A stretch of DNA of 64,000 nucleotides from an uncultured Acidimicrobiaceae bacterium. Lineage in GTDB: Bacteria; Actinomycetota; Acidimicrobiia; Acidimicrobiales; RAAP-2. The notes below the pieces were generated by a model. It was not told the DNA's origin. It saw only the letters and a program-made list of their open reading frames with translations, and did no database searches. The position numbers and the translations under genes were made by a program. Positions within the stretch are counted from its first letter, which is position 1, and the number at the start of each line of letters is the position of its first letter. Of the stretch, positions 52,879 to 63,653 are shown one piece after another. The stretch spans positions 235,486-299,485 of the forward strand of contig CALJTY010000042.1 in NCBI GenBank assembly GCA_937975915.1. The letters run 5' to 3'.

Positions 52879-55800
52879 TGCCGCGTCGCAACGACATCAA
52901 ATCAATCATGGTGATTGGCTCTGGGCCAATTGTTATTGGACAGGCCTGCGAATTTGATTACTCGGGCACCCAGGCATGTCAAGTACTTCGTGCTGATGGC
53001 TACAAGGTCATCCTCGTTAACTCAAATCCAGCGACGATCATGACCGACCCCGCAACTGCTGACGTCACGTACGTCGAACCACTCGACGCTGATGTGTTGA
53101 TTGAGATCTTGGAAAAAGAACGCCCTGACGCACTGCTGCCAACGCTTGGTGGCCAGACTGCGCTCAATCTCACGATGGAACTTGTTCGACGTGGTGTTCC
53201 AGAGAGGCTCGGCATTGAAGTAATCGGTGCTCGCCCAGAAGCAATTGACACTGCAGAAAACCGCGAACTCTTTAAAGCTGCGATGGCCGACATTGGACTC
53301 GCTGTTCCACAGTCTGGTTTCGCTCACTCAGTTGATGAAGCGCTTCGAATTGCAGAGGAGATTGGCTGGCCAATCATTATTCGCCCTTCATTCATTCTTG
53401 GAGGTGCTGGAACGGGCATTGCAGATAACGCAACTGACTTCACACAGCTCGCCATTGAAGGCATTGCGGCATCTCCAATTGGCGAAATACTCGTTGAGAA
53501 GTCCATCGCTGGATGGAAGGAATACGAACTCGAAGTCATGCGTGACGTCGCAGACAACTGTGTTGTCATCTGCAGCATTGAGAACTTTGACCCCATGGGC
53601 GTACACACCGGTGACTCAATCACCGTGGCTCCAGCACAGACACTTTCTGATGTTGAGTACCAAGAAATGCGCGACGATGCTTTCGCCGTTCTACGCCGGG
53701 TTGGTGTGGAAACCGGAGGATCAAATGTCCAGTTCGCAGTGAACCCGGCAAATGGTGAGCGCCTGGTCATTGAAATGAACCCACGCGTGAGTCGCTCGAG
53801 TGCGCTTGCTTCCAAGGCCACGGGATTTCCAATCGCAAAGATTGCAGCGAAATTGGCCGTTGGTTACACACTCAATGAAATCCAAAACGACATCACCAAG
53901 TTGACGCCAGCGAGTTTCGAGCCAGTCATTGACTACGTGGTGACAAAGATTCCTCGCTGGGCCTTTGAGAAGTTGCCAGGCGCGAAACCCGAACTTGGAA
54001 CTCGTATGCAGTCCGTAGGAGAAGTTATGGCGATTGGCCGCAACTTCCAAGAATCACTGCAAAAGGCCATTCGCTCACTCGAACAAGGTCGAATGGGATT
54101 TTCACTCGGAACCAACAATGAATTCGCCGATCTCGACAGTGACACGCTGTGGCACCGATGCATTGTTGCTACACCAGAGCGCCTATTTGCCCTGCACGAA
54201 GTTATGTGGCGGGGGGCTTCTATTGAAGAAGTTGTTGAACGCACGAAGATTGACCCATGGTTTGTTCACCAGTTAGCGGGCATCATCGCAGCTGAACGTG
54301 AACTGATTGATGGCACCAAACTAGAAACGCTTGAAAAGCGTGACTGGCGTAAATACAAGCAAATGGGATTCTCTGATCCACAGATTGCAAATCTCGCTGG
54401 CTACGACGTTGCTGCAGTGACCACGATGCGCCGTGACAAGGGAGTTAACACTGTATTTAAGACGGTTGACACCTGCGCTGCGGAATTTGATGCGCAGACG
54501 CCATATCACTACAGCACTTACGAAGACGAGAGTGAAGTTCGCACTTCAGCTCGCGACCGCGTGATCATTCTGGGATCTGGACCGAACCGCATTGGACAAG
54601 GTATTGAGTTTGACTACTGCTGCGTCCATGCATCTATGGCTCTTCGTGACATGGGTTACGAAACAGTCATGGTCAACTGCAACCCAGAAACCGTGTCAAC
54701 TGACTACTCAACGTCTGACCGCCTCTACTTTGAGCCACTCACCCCTGAAGACTTGGCAGAAGTAATTCGCGCCGAGCAAGCAGCGTGTGTTGATGGAGCG
54801 AAGGTCGTCGGCGTGATTGTTTCGCTCGGTGGCCAGACCCCACTAAAGCTTTCGCACTCAGTTGATCCGACGTTGGTGCTTGGAACACCAGTTGTTTCCA
54901 TTGACGCTGCTGAAGACCGCCAGCAGTGGTCAGACATTTGCAACAAACTCGGCCTTCGCCAACCTCCAGGAGACGTGGTCCTCACACTCGATGAAGCTAA
55001 GGCAGTGGTGAAGAAAATCAGTTACCCAGTACTTGTTCGCCCCAGCTACGTTCTTGGTGGACGTGCCATGGAGATTGTGTATGACGACAAGCAACTCGAA
55101 CGCGTTATGGCTGACCTCACGAGTGCGAGTGGGTCACTCGCCAGAGAAGGTGGCGTTTCACAGAGTCGTCCAATTCTTATTGACCACTTCTTAGAAGACG
55201 CGATTGAAGTTGACGTTGACTCAGTGCGAGACAACACCGGCGACATTTTTGTTGCAGGAATCATGGAGCACGTTGAAGAAGCCGGTGTGCACTCTGGTGA
55301 CTCTGCGTGTGCACTACCACCACAAAACCTGAGCGAAAACGTAATCGCTGAAATCAAGGTTGCTGCTCGAAAGATTGCGACTGAGCTTGGTGTCATTGGT
55401 CTCATCAACATTCAGTTCGCCGTAAAGAACGAAGAGGTCTTCATCATTGAAGCCAACCCACGTGCGAGTCGCACCGTGCCATTTGTCGCAAAGGCCACCG
55501 GCGTTCCTTTGGCCCAAGTGGCAGTGCGAGTGATGATGGGCGAAACCTTGCAGTCACTTCGCGACAAGAACATCATTCCTGCAGACACTCCGGTACCTAA
55601 GTACATCAGTGTGAAAGAAGCAGTGCTTCCGTTTAGTCGGTTCCCAGGCGTCGACACCGTGCTTGGACCAGAGATGCGTTCAACCGGAGAAGTAATGGGC
55701 ATTGGTGAAACCTTCGGCATTGCATTCGCTAAGGCACAGCTCGCTGCTGGAAGTCGACTTCCAGACAGTGGACGCGTGTTCATGTCACTTGCTGACCGCG

Positions 55801-56171
55801 ACAAAGTAGAAGGTCTTTCGCTCGCAAAGGAACTTCGCTCACTTGGCTTCACGCTGGCAGCAACAGTTGGAACAGCAGGCTTCTTACGCTCAAATGATGT
55901 TGAGGTGGAAGTTCTCGTTGGAAAGGTCGGCCTCGCTGACCTAGGTGTTGATGCAGTGAGCATGATTGCTAATGGAGACGTGCAGCTAGTTGTTAATACT
56001 CCGTCGGGCAGTGGTGCTCGTGCAGATGGATCTGCAATCAGAACGGCCTGCGTTGTTCACGCGGTTGCTTGTCTCACCACGCTGAGTGCTGGGTTTGCCG
56101 CTGCAAAGGGAATAGGTGACACGCGCTCTAGAGGGTGGAGAGTCAACTCTCTGCAGGAGCTGCACGGATGA
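52878..56171 (+). CDS. carB: Carbamoyl-phosphate synthase, large subunit
   Basis: A 1097-aa synthase with the usual internal duplication: two ATP-grasp halves, the first starting [24 protein letters not shown] and the second [26 protein letters not shown], each with an NPRxSRS/T loop ([36 protein letters not shown]). The MGS-like allosteric domain covers about the last 140 residues. It joins carA and pyrD by 1-nt and 4-nt overlaps. Length is standard. Confidence 0.98.
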   Translation: MPRRNDIKSIMVIGSGPIVIGQACEFDYSGTQACQVLRADGYKVILVNSNPATIMTDPATADVTYVEPLDADVLIEILEKERPDALLPTLGGQTALNLTMELVRRGVPERLGIEVIGARPEAIDTAENRELFKAAMADIGLAVPQSGFAHSVDEALRIAEEIGWPIIIRPSFILGGAGTGIADNATDFTQLAIEGIAASPIGEILVEKSIAGWKEYELEVMRDVADNCVVICSIENFDPMGVHTGDSITVAPAQTLSDVEYQEMRDDAFAVLRRVGVETGGSNVQFAVNPANGERLVIEMNPRVSRSSALASKATGFPIAKIAAKLAVGYTLNEIQNDITKLTPASFEPVIDYVVTKIPRWAFEKLPGAKPELGTRMQSVGEVMAIGRNFQESLQKAIRSLEQGRMGFSLGTNNEFADLDSDTLWHRCIVATPERLFALHEVMWRGASIEEVVERTKIDPWFVHQLAGIIAAERELIDGTKLETLEKRDWRKYKQMGFSDPQIANLAGYDVAAVTTMRRDKGVNTVFKTVDTCAAEFDAQTPYHYSTYEDESEVRTSARDRVIILGSGPNRIGQGIEFDYCCVHASMALRDMGYETVMVNCNPETVSTDYSTSDRLYFEPLTPEDLAEVIRAEQAACVDGAKVVGVIVSLGGQTPLKLSHSVDPTLVLGTPVVSIDAAEDRQQWSDICNKLGLRQPPGDVVLTLDEAKAVVKKISYPVLVRPSYVLGGRAMEIVYDDKQLERVMADLTSASGSLAREGGVSQSRPILIDHFLEDAIEVDVDSVRDNTGDIFVAGIMEHVEEAGVHSGDSACALPPQNLSENVIAEIKVAARKIATELGVIGLINIQFAVKNEEVFIIEANPRASRTVPFVAKATGVPLAQVAVRVMMGETLQSLRDKNIIPADTPVPKYISVKEAVLPFSRFPGVDTVLGPEMRSTGEVMGIGETFGIAFAKAQLAAGSRLPDSGRVFMSLADRDKVEGLSLAKELRSLGFTLAATVGTAGFLRSNDVEVEVLVGKVGLADLGVDAVSMIANGDVQLVVNTPSGSGARADGSAIRTACVVHAVACLTTLSAGFAAAKGIGDTRSRGWRVNSLQELHG

Positions 56172-57076
56172 GTCTCCTCGAAACTCACGTTGGCCAAGTG
56201 GCTCTTACGTCTCCAGTAATGACGGCAGCAGGAACTGCCGGTTACGGCGACGAGCTAGGTGGCTACGGCGACCTGAAGGCCCTAGGAGCAGTTGTAGTGA
56301 AGTCTCTGGCGACATTTGCCTGGGAGGGCAACCCTGCTCCACGAGTTGCTTCCATTGGTGAGCACATGATCAATGCAGTGGGACTTTCTGGCCCCGGAAT
56401 TGATGCATGGAAAGAAATGTATCTCCCTGACCTCTTGGCAACTGGGGCAACAGTTGTTGGCTCCATTTGGGGTCGCAACATAGGTGAATTTGCTGATGCA
56501 GCCGCTGCAATCAAGGGCGCGAACATTGCAGCTCTAGAAGTAAATGCAAGTTGTCCGAACCTCGAAGACCGGTCTTCAATTTTCGCACACTCAGCATCGG
56601 CAACTAGTGAGATTGTCAGTGCAACAAAAGTTGCGGGCGTTCCTCTATGGGTAAAGCTAAGTCCGAATACTCCTGACCTCGTAGCTATTGCTGGCGCCGC
56701 AATTGAAGCTGGTGCTGACGCACTGGTACTCGTGAACACAGTTGTGGGTCTCGCAATCGACATTGAAACTCGCAGCGCCGCACTTGGTAACGGAGGGGGA
56801 GGCGTAAGTGGCCCGGGCATCTTGCCGATCGCTTTGCGTGCTGTCTACGAATGCCGCGTCGCCTACCCGCAGATTCCAATCGTCGGTGTTGGTGGGATTA
56901 GTAGTGGTGAAGATGCAGTTGCCATGATGATGGCGGGAGCAAACGCGGTCGAAGTTGGAACTGCAACATTTGCGAACCCACGAGCCCCGTGGGTAATTCA
57001 AAATCAACTAGAGAAGTGGCTAAAGAAGCACGGCGTTTCTAGTGTCTCTGAAATTATTGGAGCGGCACATGGTTGA
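56168..57076 (+). CDS. pyrD: Dihydroorotate dehydrogenase, class 1 (1B-like)
   Basis: A 302-aa FMN enzyme oxidising dihydroorotate. The cysteine base in [13 protein letters not shown] marks class 1; class 2 enzymes have serine there and an N-terminal membrane region, which is absent. [15 protein letters not shown] and [20 protein letters not shown] complete the family pattern, and the sequence resembles the 1B group that works with PyrK. No pyrK is in this operon, so the electron partner is unknown. ATG 56168 overlaps the carB stop (ATGA); the frame from 56135 is not needed. Confidence 0.95.
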   Translation: MSLLETHVGQVALTSPVMTAAGTAGYGDELGGYGDLKALGAVVVKSLATFAWEGNPAPRVASIGEHMINAVGLSGPGIDAWKEMYLPDLLATGATVVGSIWGRNIGEFADAAAAIKGANIAALEVNASCPNLEDRSSIFAHSASATSEIVSATKVAGVPLWVKLSPNTPDLVAIAGAAIEAGADALVLVNTVVGLAIDIETRSAALGNGGGGVSGPGILPIALRAVYECRVAYPQIPIVGVGGISSGEDAVAMMMAGANAVEVGTATFANPRAPWVIQNQLEKWLKKHGVSSVSEIIGAAHG

Positions 57077-57905
57077 TGTCTTTGGAGTTCGCCTCCAAGA
57101 ACGTATCCGTGCCCTTGGTCCGCTGTGCGTGGGAATTGATCCAAGCAAGCAGTTGCTCGAAGCCTGGGGGAGAGAAGACACCATTGAGGGCCTTGAGTTC
57201 TTCTCACTCGCAGTTCTAGAAGCAGTCATTGGCACCGCCGCAGCCATTAAGCCTCAGATCTCATTCTTTGAAAGATTCGGATCCGAGGGATTTCAAGTTC
57301 TTGAGCGACTAATGCAAGATGCTCGTGACGCGGACATCCTCATTGTCGCTGACGCTAAGCGTGGAGACATTGGATCAACCAACGAGGGCTACGCCGACGC
57401 ATGGTTGAGCGATCGGTCACCTCTTCGCGCTGACGCACTAACGGTGAGTCCTTATCTCGGCGTTGGAGCGCTCAGCCCGATTTTTGAAAAGGCACAGGCA
57501 ACCGGACGTGGCGTCTTTGTGCTCGCAACAACATCGAACCCCGAGGGGCGAATCATTCAAACCGCTAGAACGAGCGACAACGAAATGATTGAAGAAGTAA
57601 TTCTTCGTAGCGTTGCAGAGCTCAATCAGCGAGATGACGGACTTGGTTCAATCGGTGTTGTCCTTGGTGCCACGAGAGACAAGCCACAGTTCAATCTGTC
57701 ATCTCTAGGTGGCCCATACCTCGTTCCAGGTGTCGGTTCGCAGGGCGCAACAGCTGACAACGTGGCTCGAATTTTCGAACGTTGCCCGCAGGGGACAGTT
57801 CTGGTGAATGTGGCAAGGGCCATTCTTTCTGCCGGCCCAGAACGCGCTGGATTACGTGATTCTGCCCAGCGCTGGCGCGATGATTTGAGCTCCGCCCTGC
57901 TCTAA
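57069..57905 (+). CDS. pyrF: Orotidine-5'-phosphate decarboxylase (type 2)
   Basis: A 278-aa decarboxylase making UMP, of the longer mycobacterial type. LCVGIDPSKQLLEAWG, KPQISFFERFGSEGFQVLE, the catalytic DAKRGDIGSTNEGYADAW and LVPGVGSQGATADN are typical. ATG 57069 overlaps the pyrD stop by 8 nt and has GGAG at 57058-57061; the in-frame start at 57042 would overlap further without need. It ends the pyrimidine genes proper; mihF follows with its own -10 box. Confidence 0.96.
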   Translation: MVDVFGVRLQERIRALGPLCVGIDPSKQLLEAWGREDTIEGLEFFSLAVLEAVIGTAAAIKPQISFFERFGSEGFQVLERLMQDARDADILIVADAKRGDIGSTNEGYADAWLSDRSPLRADALTVSPYLGVGALSPIFEKAQATGRGVFVLATTSNPEGRIIQTARTSDNEMIEEVILRSVAELNQRDDGLGSIGVVLGATRDKPQFNLSSLGGPYLVPGVGSQGATADNVARIFERCPQGTVLVNVARAILSAGPERAGLRDSAQRWRDDLSSALL

Positions 57906-57928
57906 AAGTGGGTGTCACCAGGAAGAAG

Positions 57929-57934
57929 TAATCT
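57929..57934 (+). promoter_or_regulatory. Leaderless-type -10 box TAATCT for mihF
   Basis: TAATCT, 6 nt, GTG at 57941. It favours 57941 over the in-frame GTG at 57935, which falls in the spacer. Confidence 0.55.
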
Positions 57935-57940
57935 GTGGGG

Positions 57941-58261
57941 GTGAGTCCGACCCCTCCAACACTGTCGCAGGAACAACGAGTTGAAGCATCACGCCTAGCG
58001 GTTGCCAACCGTCGACGTCGTGCTGAAATAAAGCGCCAGGTTAAGGCTGGTGACCTTTCACTCGAAGAATTATTTGACCTGGCAAAAGATGAAGAGTGCG
58101 TCGCACAAATGCGCGCATATGACCTCATCAGTGCACTTCCCGCAATCGGTGAAGTCAAGGCTGAGCGCATTATGACCAAGGCATCAATTGCTAAGACTCG
58201 TCGTATTCGTGGTCTAGGTCCTAAGCAGCGCGCAGAACTGTTTCGAGCTCTTGTCCGCTGA
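57941..58261 (+). CDS. mihF: Actinobacterial integration host factor (mIHF)
   Basis: A 106-aa nucleoid protein of the actinobacterial IHF family, unrelated to HU-type IHF. LSQEQRVEASRLAVANRRRRAEIKRQVKAGDLSLEELFDLAK forms the basic N-terminal helices, and LPAIGEVKAERIMTKASIAKTRRIRGLGPKQRAEL the H2TH-like DNA-binding part. Location between pyrF and gmk is the conserved actinobacterial position. It overlaps gmk by 11 nt, which makes co-translation likely. Confidence 0.96.
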   Translation: MSPTPPTLSQEQRVEASRLAVANRRRRAEIKRQVKAGDLSLEELFDLAKDEECVAQMRAYDLISALPAIGEVKAERIMTKASIAKTRRIRGLGPKQRAELFRALVR

Positions 58262-58826
58262 TCCACTCATTGCAGTTCTGATTGGCCCCGGTGGTGTGGG
58301 CAAGGGAACCATTGCGCAGCGTCTCACTGAAATCGATAAAGGCTTATGGCTAAGTCGCAGTTGGACCACTCGGCCGCAGCGTCCAACTGAAACTGGCAAC
58401 GAATACAACTTCGTTGACCGCGCCACGTTTGAGCAAGCAATTGCCGATGACCAATTTCTCGAATGGGCTGAGTTTCACGGCAACCTTTATGGCACGCCAC
58501 TTCCTAAAGCTCCGAATAATGCAGACATCCTTTTGGAAATTGAAGTCCAAGGAGCAGAGCAAGTTCGACGTGCCAATGCCGATGCGGTGGTATTTCTCAT
58601 CCTCCCGCCTTCCATGGAGGAACTTGAAGATCGTCTGAGGGTAAGAGGAGATAGCGACGACCATGTTGAACGCCGACTCTCGAGTACACCCTCAGAACTC
58701 AATAAGGGCCACGAATTAGCAACATATGTCCTGGTCAATGATGACGTCGAAACTGTGAGTCGTGAAATTCTCTCTATACTGGAAGGACTTCGTCTACAGA
58801 GACGAAACCCCTCGGAAAAGGAATAA
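58251..58826 (+). CDS. gmk: Guanylate kinase
   Basis: A 191-aa kinase converting GMP to GDP. The P-loop reads GPGGVGKGT (a glycine replaces the more usual serine of GPSGxGKGT), followed by SWTTRPQRPTETGNEYNFVDRATFE with the GMP-binding arginines and tyrosine, and FLEWAEFHGNLYGTP. The LID region (RVRGDSDDHVERRL) is shorter than average. The start is TTG 58251 inside the end of mihF; no better start is available that keeps the N-terminal strand. Confidence 0.95.
   Translation: MSADPLIAVLIGPGGVGKGTIAQRLTEIDKGLWLSRSWTTRPQRPTETGNEYNFVDRATFEQAIADDQFLEWAEFHGNLYGTPLPKAPNNADILLEIEVQGAEQVRRANADAVVFLILPPSMEELEDRLRVRGDSDDHVERRLSSTPSELNKGHELATYVLVNDDVETVSREILSILEGLRLQRRNPSEKE
58775..58780 (+). promoter_or_regulatory. 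Possible internal promoter -10 (TATACT) for rpoZ
   Basis: TATACT within the 3' part of gmk, about 50 nt before the rpoZ start. No strong -35 is visible. Confidence 0.3.
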
Positions 58827-58830
58827 AACC

Positions 58831-59187
58831 GTGAGTTCAGAGCGTCCAACACTTGTTGATCCACCTATCGAAAACCTTCTTCACAAAGTAGGCGACTCGA
58901 AGTTCACCCTCGTAGCAGTGACCGCTATTCGTGCGCGTGAAATTAACGAGTACTACAACGGTCTTGGTCAGGGCCACGGCTCACTTATCCCACCACAGGT
59001 GACGTCACTTTCAAACAAGTCACTCTCACTCGCAATGGAAGAGCTGTACCAGGGCAAGCTGGAATTCCACCGTCCAACCGCTGAAGAGCTTGAGGCCGAG
59101 CGCCTACAAGCCGAAGCTCAGGATGCAGCTCGCCAGGAAGCCAACAGCGACCTGGATGCATTCACTGATGCGCTCCGCGACGCCTAA
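58831..59187 (+). CDS. rpoZ: RNA polymerase omega subunit
   Basis: A 118-aa omega subunit. PPIENLLHKVGDSKFTLVAVTAIRAREINEYYNGL and SNKSLSLAMEELYQGKL are the conserved helices; omega helps beta-prime fold and assemble. The C-terminal 25 residues are an Ala/Glu-rich helix typical of actinobacterial versions. GTG 58831 has AAAGGA upstream (58817-58822); the frame from 58762 would run through gmk. It overlaps coaBC by 20 nt. Confidence 0.95.
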   Translation: MSSERPTLVDPPIENLLHKVGDSKFTLVAVTAIRAREINEYYNGLGQGHGSLIPPQVTSLSNKSLSLAMEELYQGKLEFHRPTAEELEAERLQAEAQDAARQEANSDLDAFTDALRDA

Positions 59188-60400
59188 TAACGACGCACCT
59201 CGCATTGTCTTAGGAGTTGCTGGTGGCATTGCCGCCTACAAGTCTGTCGAGCTTCTTCGTTTACTAAAAGATGCAAACTATTTTGTGTCACCAGTTCTTA
59301 CTCCAGACGCCACACGATTCGTCGGAGAAGTGACTTTCTCTGCGCTGGCTAGTGAGCCAACGCGCACCAGTCTCTACGGTGATGCAACAACACCAATCCC
59401 ACACACGTACTTAGGTCAGAACGCTGACCTTATTGTTGTCGCTCCGGCAACGGCTCACTTGATTGCTCGCTACGCGCAGGGGCTCAGTGACGACCTCCTC
59501 ACTGCAACACTTCTTGCTTCCAGAGCACCAGTGCTGCTCTGTCCAGCAATGCACACCGAGATGTGGGAGCAACCTTCGGTGCAAGAAAATCTCGCCACGT
59601 TAAGGCGTCGTGGAGTCATGGTGCTCGGCCCTGAATCTGGAAAGCTCGCTGGTGGCGACACTGGCGCAGGACGCATGGTTGAACCAGCAGCAATCTTCGA
59701 AATGATTGAAAAAATCGTTAAGGGATACCGCGGTCCATTAACTGGAAAGCACATTCTTATTAGCGCTGGCGGCACCAGAGAAGCAATTGATCCGGTTCGC
59801 GTTATTACGAATCGATCATCTGGAAAACAGGGATACGCACTTGCAGAAGTTGCCACTCGACTTGGCGCTGAAGTGACACTTGTTTCAACTGTGAGCCTCG
59901 AACTTGCTCTTGACGTCGTGCGCTCAGTTGAAGTCATCAATGTTTCTTCAGCTGAAGAAATGCATAAAGAAATTACGAAGCGAAGCCCCAGTGCTGATGC
60001 AGTGATTATGGCGGCTGCAGTTTCAGACTTCACGGTTGAGTCTTCTCCGACCAAAATCAAGAAGGAAAATGGCACGCCGTCGCTAACTTTCACCAAGACC
60101 CAGGACATTGTCCTAGAGCTCGTGGCCAACAAGCACAAGGGCCAGATCATTGTTGGCTTCGCCGCCGAAACGGACAACGTTGAAGAGAATGCCTTAGCGA
60201 AACTTCGTCGCAAGGGTGTTGACCTACTGGTTGTAAACGATGTGGCTGCTCCAGGGGCTGGCTTCGAACATGGGACTAACGAGGTGACCTTGCTAGGACG
60301 TGACGAAGTGGCAACAACTGTGTCGCTTAGGTCGAAAGATGCCATTTCTCTTGAGATATTGACTAGGGTGGCTTCATTGTTAACTCAAGGAGACTTATGA
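59168..60400 (+). CDS. coaBC: Phosphopantothenoylcysteine decarboxylase / phosphopantothenate-cysteine ligase
   Basis: A 410-aa bifunctional coenzyme A enzyme. The N-terminal flavoprotein (CoaC) starts [22 protein letters not shown] and has the PAMHTEMW motif in place of PAMNxx[13 protein letters not shown] carries glycine where E. coli has the redox cysteine, a form that I recall as common in actinobacteria. The C-terminal CoaB domain reads [36 protein letters not shown] 59168 lies 20 nt inside the rpoZ end. The stop overlaps metK (ATGA). Confidence 0.95.
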   Translation: MRSATPNNDAPRIVLGVAGGIAAYKSVELLRLLKDANYFVSPVLTPDATRFVGEVTFSALASEPTRTSLYGDATTPIPHTYLGQNADLIVVAPATAHLIARYAQGLSDDLLTATLLASRAPVLLCPAMHTEMWEQPSVQENLATLRRRGVMVLGPESGKLAGGDTGAGRMVEPAAIFEMIEKIVKGYRGPLTGKHILISAGGTREAIDPVRVITNRSSGKQGYALAEVATRLGAEVTLVSTVSLELALDVVRSVEVINVSSAEEMHKEITKRSPSADAVIMAAAVSDFTVESSPTKIKKENGTPSLTFTKTQDIVLELVANKHKGQIIVGFAAETDNVEENALAKLRRKGVDLLVVNDVAAPGAGFEHGTNEVTLLGRDEVATTVSLRSKDAISLEILTRVASLLTQGDL

Positions 60401-61590
60401 GCGACCGTACCCTCTTTACCTCAGAATCGGTAACAGAAGGCCACCCGGACAAAATTGCCGACCAAGTCTCAGACTCAGTCCTTGACGCAATCCTGACTCA
60501 GGACCCAATGGCGCGTGTGGCCTGCGAAACACTTCTCACAACTGGACTCTGCGTTGTGGCTGGTGAAATTACGACAACCGCAAACGTTGACTTCCAGAGC
60601 GTTGCTCGAAAGACAATCCTCGACATTGGCTACGACGATGGCGCAAAGGGATTCGATGGAAAGAACTGCGCAGTTCTGGTTTCAATTGACCGCCAAAGCC
60701 CAGACATTGCTGGAGGCGTTGACGTTGCCCTTGAACAGCGTTCTGGTTCTGGTGGCGAAGATGAGCTCAACTCACTTGGTGCTGGTGACCAAGGAATGAT
60801 GTTCGGCTACGCCTGCAGCGACAATGAAGACCACATGCCACTGCCTATTTGGCTAGCTCACCGACTTTCAATGCGCCTTTCACAGGTTCGCCGCTCGGGA
60901 CAAGTTGAATACCTTCGCCCAGACGGAAAGACTCAAGTAACCATTGGTTACGAAAACGGCAAGCCCGTTTCTGTTGACACTGTTCTTATTTCTACCCAGC
61001 ACGCTGATGGACACTCGCAGCAAGCAATTCAAGCGGACCTCATGGAACACGTGATTAAGCCAATGCTTCCAGGAGAGCTTGACACCAGCAACATGAAGAT
61101 CTTCGTAAACCCATCGGGCAAGTTTGTACTCGGTGGCCCACACGCCGACACGGGTCTTACTGGTCGAAAGATCATTGTTGACACCTACGGTGGAATGGCT
61201 CGCCACGGTGGAGGAGCGTTCTCAGGAAAAGACCCATCAAAGGTTGACCGTTCAGCTGCTTACGCTGCGCGCTGGGTTGCTAAGCACGTTGTTGCTTCTG
61301 GTGCTGCAGAGCGCTGCGAAGTGCAGGTTGCCTACGCCATTGGTGTTGCTCGTCCAGTTTCAGTTCTCGTGGAAACCTTCGGCACCGAAAAGGTGGACCG
61401 CGCTCGCATTGCTAAGGCCGTTGACTCAATCTTCGACCTTCGACCTGCTGCGATCATTCGAGACCTCGAACTTCGTCGTCCTATCTATCAGCGCACCGCT
61501 GCGTACGGACACTTCGGGCGCAAGGAACAGGGCTTCACGTGGGAACAGACTCCACGCGTTGACGATCTGCGCCGCGAACTGTCGCTGTAA
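60397..61590 (+). CDS. metK: S-adenosylmethionine synthetase
   Basis: A 397-aa methionine adenosyltransferase. [43 protein letters not shown] and [22 protein letters not shown] are diagnostic. It is coupled to coaBC by ATGA and followed by priA after 2 nt. There is no room for a SAM riboswitch upstream, as the gene lies deep inside an operon. Confidence 0.98.
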   Translation: MSDRTLFTSESVTEGHPDKIADQVSDSVLDAILTQDPMARVACETLLTTGLCVVAGEITTTANVDFQSVARKTILDIGYDDGAKGFDGKNCAVLVSIDRQSPDIAGGVDVALEQRSGSGGEDELNSLGAGDQGMMFGYACSDNEDHMPLPIWLAHRLSMRLSQVRRSGQVEYLRPDGKTQVTIGYENGKPVSVDTVLISTQHADGHSQQAIQADLMEHVIKPMLPGELDTSNMKIFVNPSGKFVLGGPHADTGLTGRKIIVDTYGGMARHGGGAFSGKDPSKVDRSAAYAARWVAKHVVASGAAERCEVQVAYAIGVARPVSVLVETFGTEKVDRARIAKAVDSIFDLRPAAIIRDLELRRPIYQRTAAYGHFGRKEQGFTWEQTPRVDDLRRELSL

Positions 61591-61592
61591 CC

Positions 61593-63305
61593 GTGAGCGC
61601 TCCGCGCGCGGTACGAATCATTACTGACGTAGCGGCGGTTGACCGTCCCTTTGACTACCTAGTCACAGAAAAAACGGAACAAGTTGCTATTGGCGACCGT
61701 GTTCGAGTTGATTTCAATAACCGTTCTGTTCGCGGTTGGGTTATTGACGAAGTTGAAGTTGACCGTGAACTAAAGCCACTCACCAAGTGGCTCGGATACG
61801 GACCGCCTCCTTCGCTTCTCGCATTACTCAACTGGGCGAGCGTCCGGTGGTACAGCCCGGTTTCTCGTTTCCTTATTTCCACGTCACCGAAGCGACTGAT
61901 TACTTCGCTTCCTGTCGCTCCAAAGAAATCTCCACTGAGTGCAGCTGCGTCCGAGTCAGCACTTCACATAGTTCCAGGAGTCATTCAAGTCTCTCCAACT
62001 ACTGATCCGCTCGCACTAATTCTTGGCGCCTACGAAGAATCGCTATCTCGTGAAGGGTCGCTGCTCGTACTTGTGCCAACTGAATCGTGGGCGAGTCGAC
62101 TGAGGGCAAGGCTCGAACAACGCGGATGCGCTGTAGCGAGTGGTGAAAATGAATGGGACCGAATGCGAAGTGGCTGGCCAGTAGTTGTTGGTGCCCGCGG
62201 AACTGCACTGGCTCCAGTTCCTAAGGTCAGTGGCGCAGTCATCATTGACGCCGACGATGAGTCCTACCGCTCTGAAGCGGCCCCAACGTGGGACGCATTA
62301 ACAATGCTTCGTGAACGCTGCGCTCGAGACAATGCTCCATTGTGGGCAACATCGTGCCTCCCTTCACCGGTACTGGTTAATTCATGCCCATTCGAAATAA
62401 CTGATGACATCACTACCGGATGGCCGAGCATCCAGATAATCGACCGACGAAATAGTGACCCTCGCGACGGCGTTCTCTCGAGAGAATCAGTCGATGCTGC
62501 ACACAAAGCTCTCTCCAGCGACGAGCCAGTTGCGGTGGTTGTAGTACTGCAGCGACTTGGAACCGGCAAGCTATTTGTCTGCCAGAAATGTGGCGAACTT
62601 GCCAGGTGCCCTAAGTGTTCACAGGGCGAAGAAGAAGTGGGTGAGTTCTTGTCGTGCGCTGATCGTCACGAAATGCGCGGGAACTTCTGTCTTCACTGTG
62701 GAGCAACAAATTTAAAGCGAGTACGAACAGGAGTCACTACCTTGGCTCGCGACGTTGCGGCTCAGTTATCCCAAGACGTAACTGAAATAACTGGAGCTTC
62801 TGATCTCGAGGGATCGCTGCACCGCGTAGTTGTCGGAACTGAAGCAGTGTGGCAGAGAGTTAGACACTGTGGCGTTGTTATCTTTGTTGACTTTGACCAG
62901 TATCTCCTTGCTCCGAGAGACTCTGCTCGAAGAAGCGCACTTAATGCTGTTGCTAAAGCGGGGCGACTGGTGGGGTCACGAAAAGATGCCAAGGGCGAAG
63001 TAGTCCTGCAAACCAGAAGAAGCCAGGACATTGTTCTTCGCTCGTTGCAGTCACTCGACTTCACGGAGCTCATGAAAGAAGATGACCTTGATAGTCAGGT
63101 TCTAAAGCTTCCACCGTACGGTGCGGTTGCAAGTGTGAGCGGAGAGAGTGCAGAGGCGTTTGTAAAAGAATTCTCAGATCCACGTGTGACTATTCACCAG
63201 AGTGGCGACATGTTCGAACTCAGATCTGAATCCTTCGATGTTCTTTGTAATGTGCTTAAAGAAGTTGAGCGTCCGAGTGGCAAATTTAGGGTTGCTGTTA
63301 AGTAA
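61593..63305 (+). CDS. priA: PriA-like primosomal protein N', helicase motifs degenerate
   Basis: A 570-aa protein recognised as PriA by the N-terminal 3'-DNA-binding domain (PFDYLVTEKTEQVAIGDRVRVDFNNRSVRGWV) and by the zinc-binding cysteines in C-Q-K-C-G-E-L-A-R-C-P-K-C and FCLHCGATNLKRVRTGVTTLA. The helicase core has no Walker A GxGKT loop and no DEAH box, so ATPase activity is unlikely. This loss is known for other actinobacterial PriA proteins and should not be read as a fresh pseudogene; the frame is intact. GTG 61593 follows metK closely. Confidence 0.92.
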   Translation: MSAPRAVRIITDVAAVDRPFDYLVTEKTEQVAIGDRVRVDFNNRSVRGWVIDEVEVDRELKPLTKWLGYGPPPSLLALLNWASVRWYSPVSRFLISTSPKRLITSLPVAPKKSPLSAAASESALHIVPGVIQVSPTTDPLALILGAYEESLSREGSLLVLVPTESWASRLRARLEQRGCAVASGENEWDRMRSGWPVVVGARGTALAPVPKVSGAVIIDADDESYRSEAAPTWDALTMLRERCARDNAPLWATSCLPSPVLVNSCPFEITDDITTGWPSIQIIDRRNSDPRDGVLSRESVDAAHKALSSDEPVAVVVVLQRLGTGKLFVCQKCGELARCPKCSQGEEEVGEFLSCADRHEMRGNFCLHCGATNLKRVRTGVTTLARDVAAQLSQDVTEITGASDLEGSLHRVVVGTEAVWQRVRHCGVVIFVDFDQYLLAPRDSARRSALNAVAKAGRLVGSRKDAKGEVVLQTRRSQDIVLRSLQSLDFTELMKEDDLDSQVLKLPPYGAVASVSGESAEAFVKEFSDPRVTIHQSGDMFELRSESFDVLCNVLKEVERPSGKFRVAVK

Positions 63306-63401
63306 TTCTTTTCTTGTGACGTTGTACCTAAGAAAATCATCTCTTTAGATTCCTTTTTGTTCCTATTTTTGAATTAGTAGTTCAAGTTCAAAGGAGGATC
63401 A

Positions 63402-63590
63402 ATGGGTTTGTTTCTTGTATGGGTTCCATGTGCACTTGCATTTTTCGGAATTGGTTGGTTTGTACAGCAAGTATCAAAGTTTGAAAGCCAAAAACTTGCT
63501 CGTGAAGCCGCAGAGGATGCTGCGTTAGGCGCCGTCCATCATGGCGCTAACGAATTCCTAAATGCGCAAAAGACGCTAGAGCACATTTAA
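63402..63590 (+). CDS. Small membrane protein, 62 aa
   Basis: A 62-aa protein with one N-terminal span (FLVWVPCALAFFGIGWFVQQV) and a charged helical tail (KFESQKLAREAAEDAALGAVHHGANEF). It has a near-perfect ribosome site AAGGAGGA just before ATG 63402, which argues that it is translated. The 96 bases before it hold a possible -10 TAGATT (63346-63351) and no other feature. Function unknown. Confidence 0.7.
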   Translation: MGLFLVWVPCALAFFGIGWFVQQVSKFESQKLAREAAEDAALGAVHHGANEFLNAQKTLEHI

Positions 63591-63641
63591 TTCAATCGAC
63601 GACCTCGTGGGCCTGCTCCCTCACTAGTGCGGCCTGCGAGG

Positions 63642-63647
63642 TATCGT
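63642..63647 (+). promoter_or_regulatory. Leaderless-type -10 box TATCGT for def
   Basis: TATCGT, 6 nt, GTG at 63654. Confidence 0.5.
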
Positions 63648-63653
63648 TGAGCG

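Noticed and set aside
59470..60345. Minus-strand 291-codon frame opposite coaBC
   Set aside because: Serine-rich shadow of a well-recognised gene, with no promoter or ribosome site.
60340..60400. SAM riboswitch ahead of metK
   Set aside because: metK overlaps coaBC by 4 nt, leaving no leader, and no conserved riboswitch helix is visible.
61593..63305. priA as a pseudogene because Walker motifs are missing
   Set aside because: The frame is intact, the zinc site and N-terminal domain are kept, and loss of helicase motifs is known for actinobacterial PriA.
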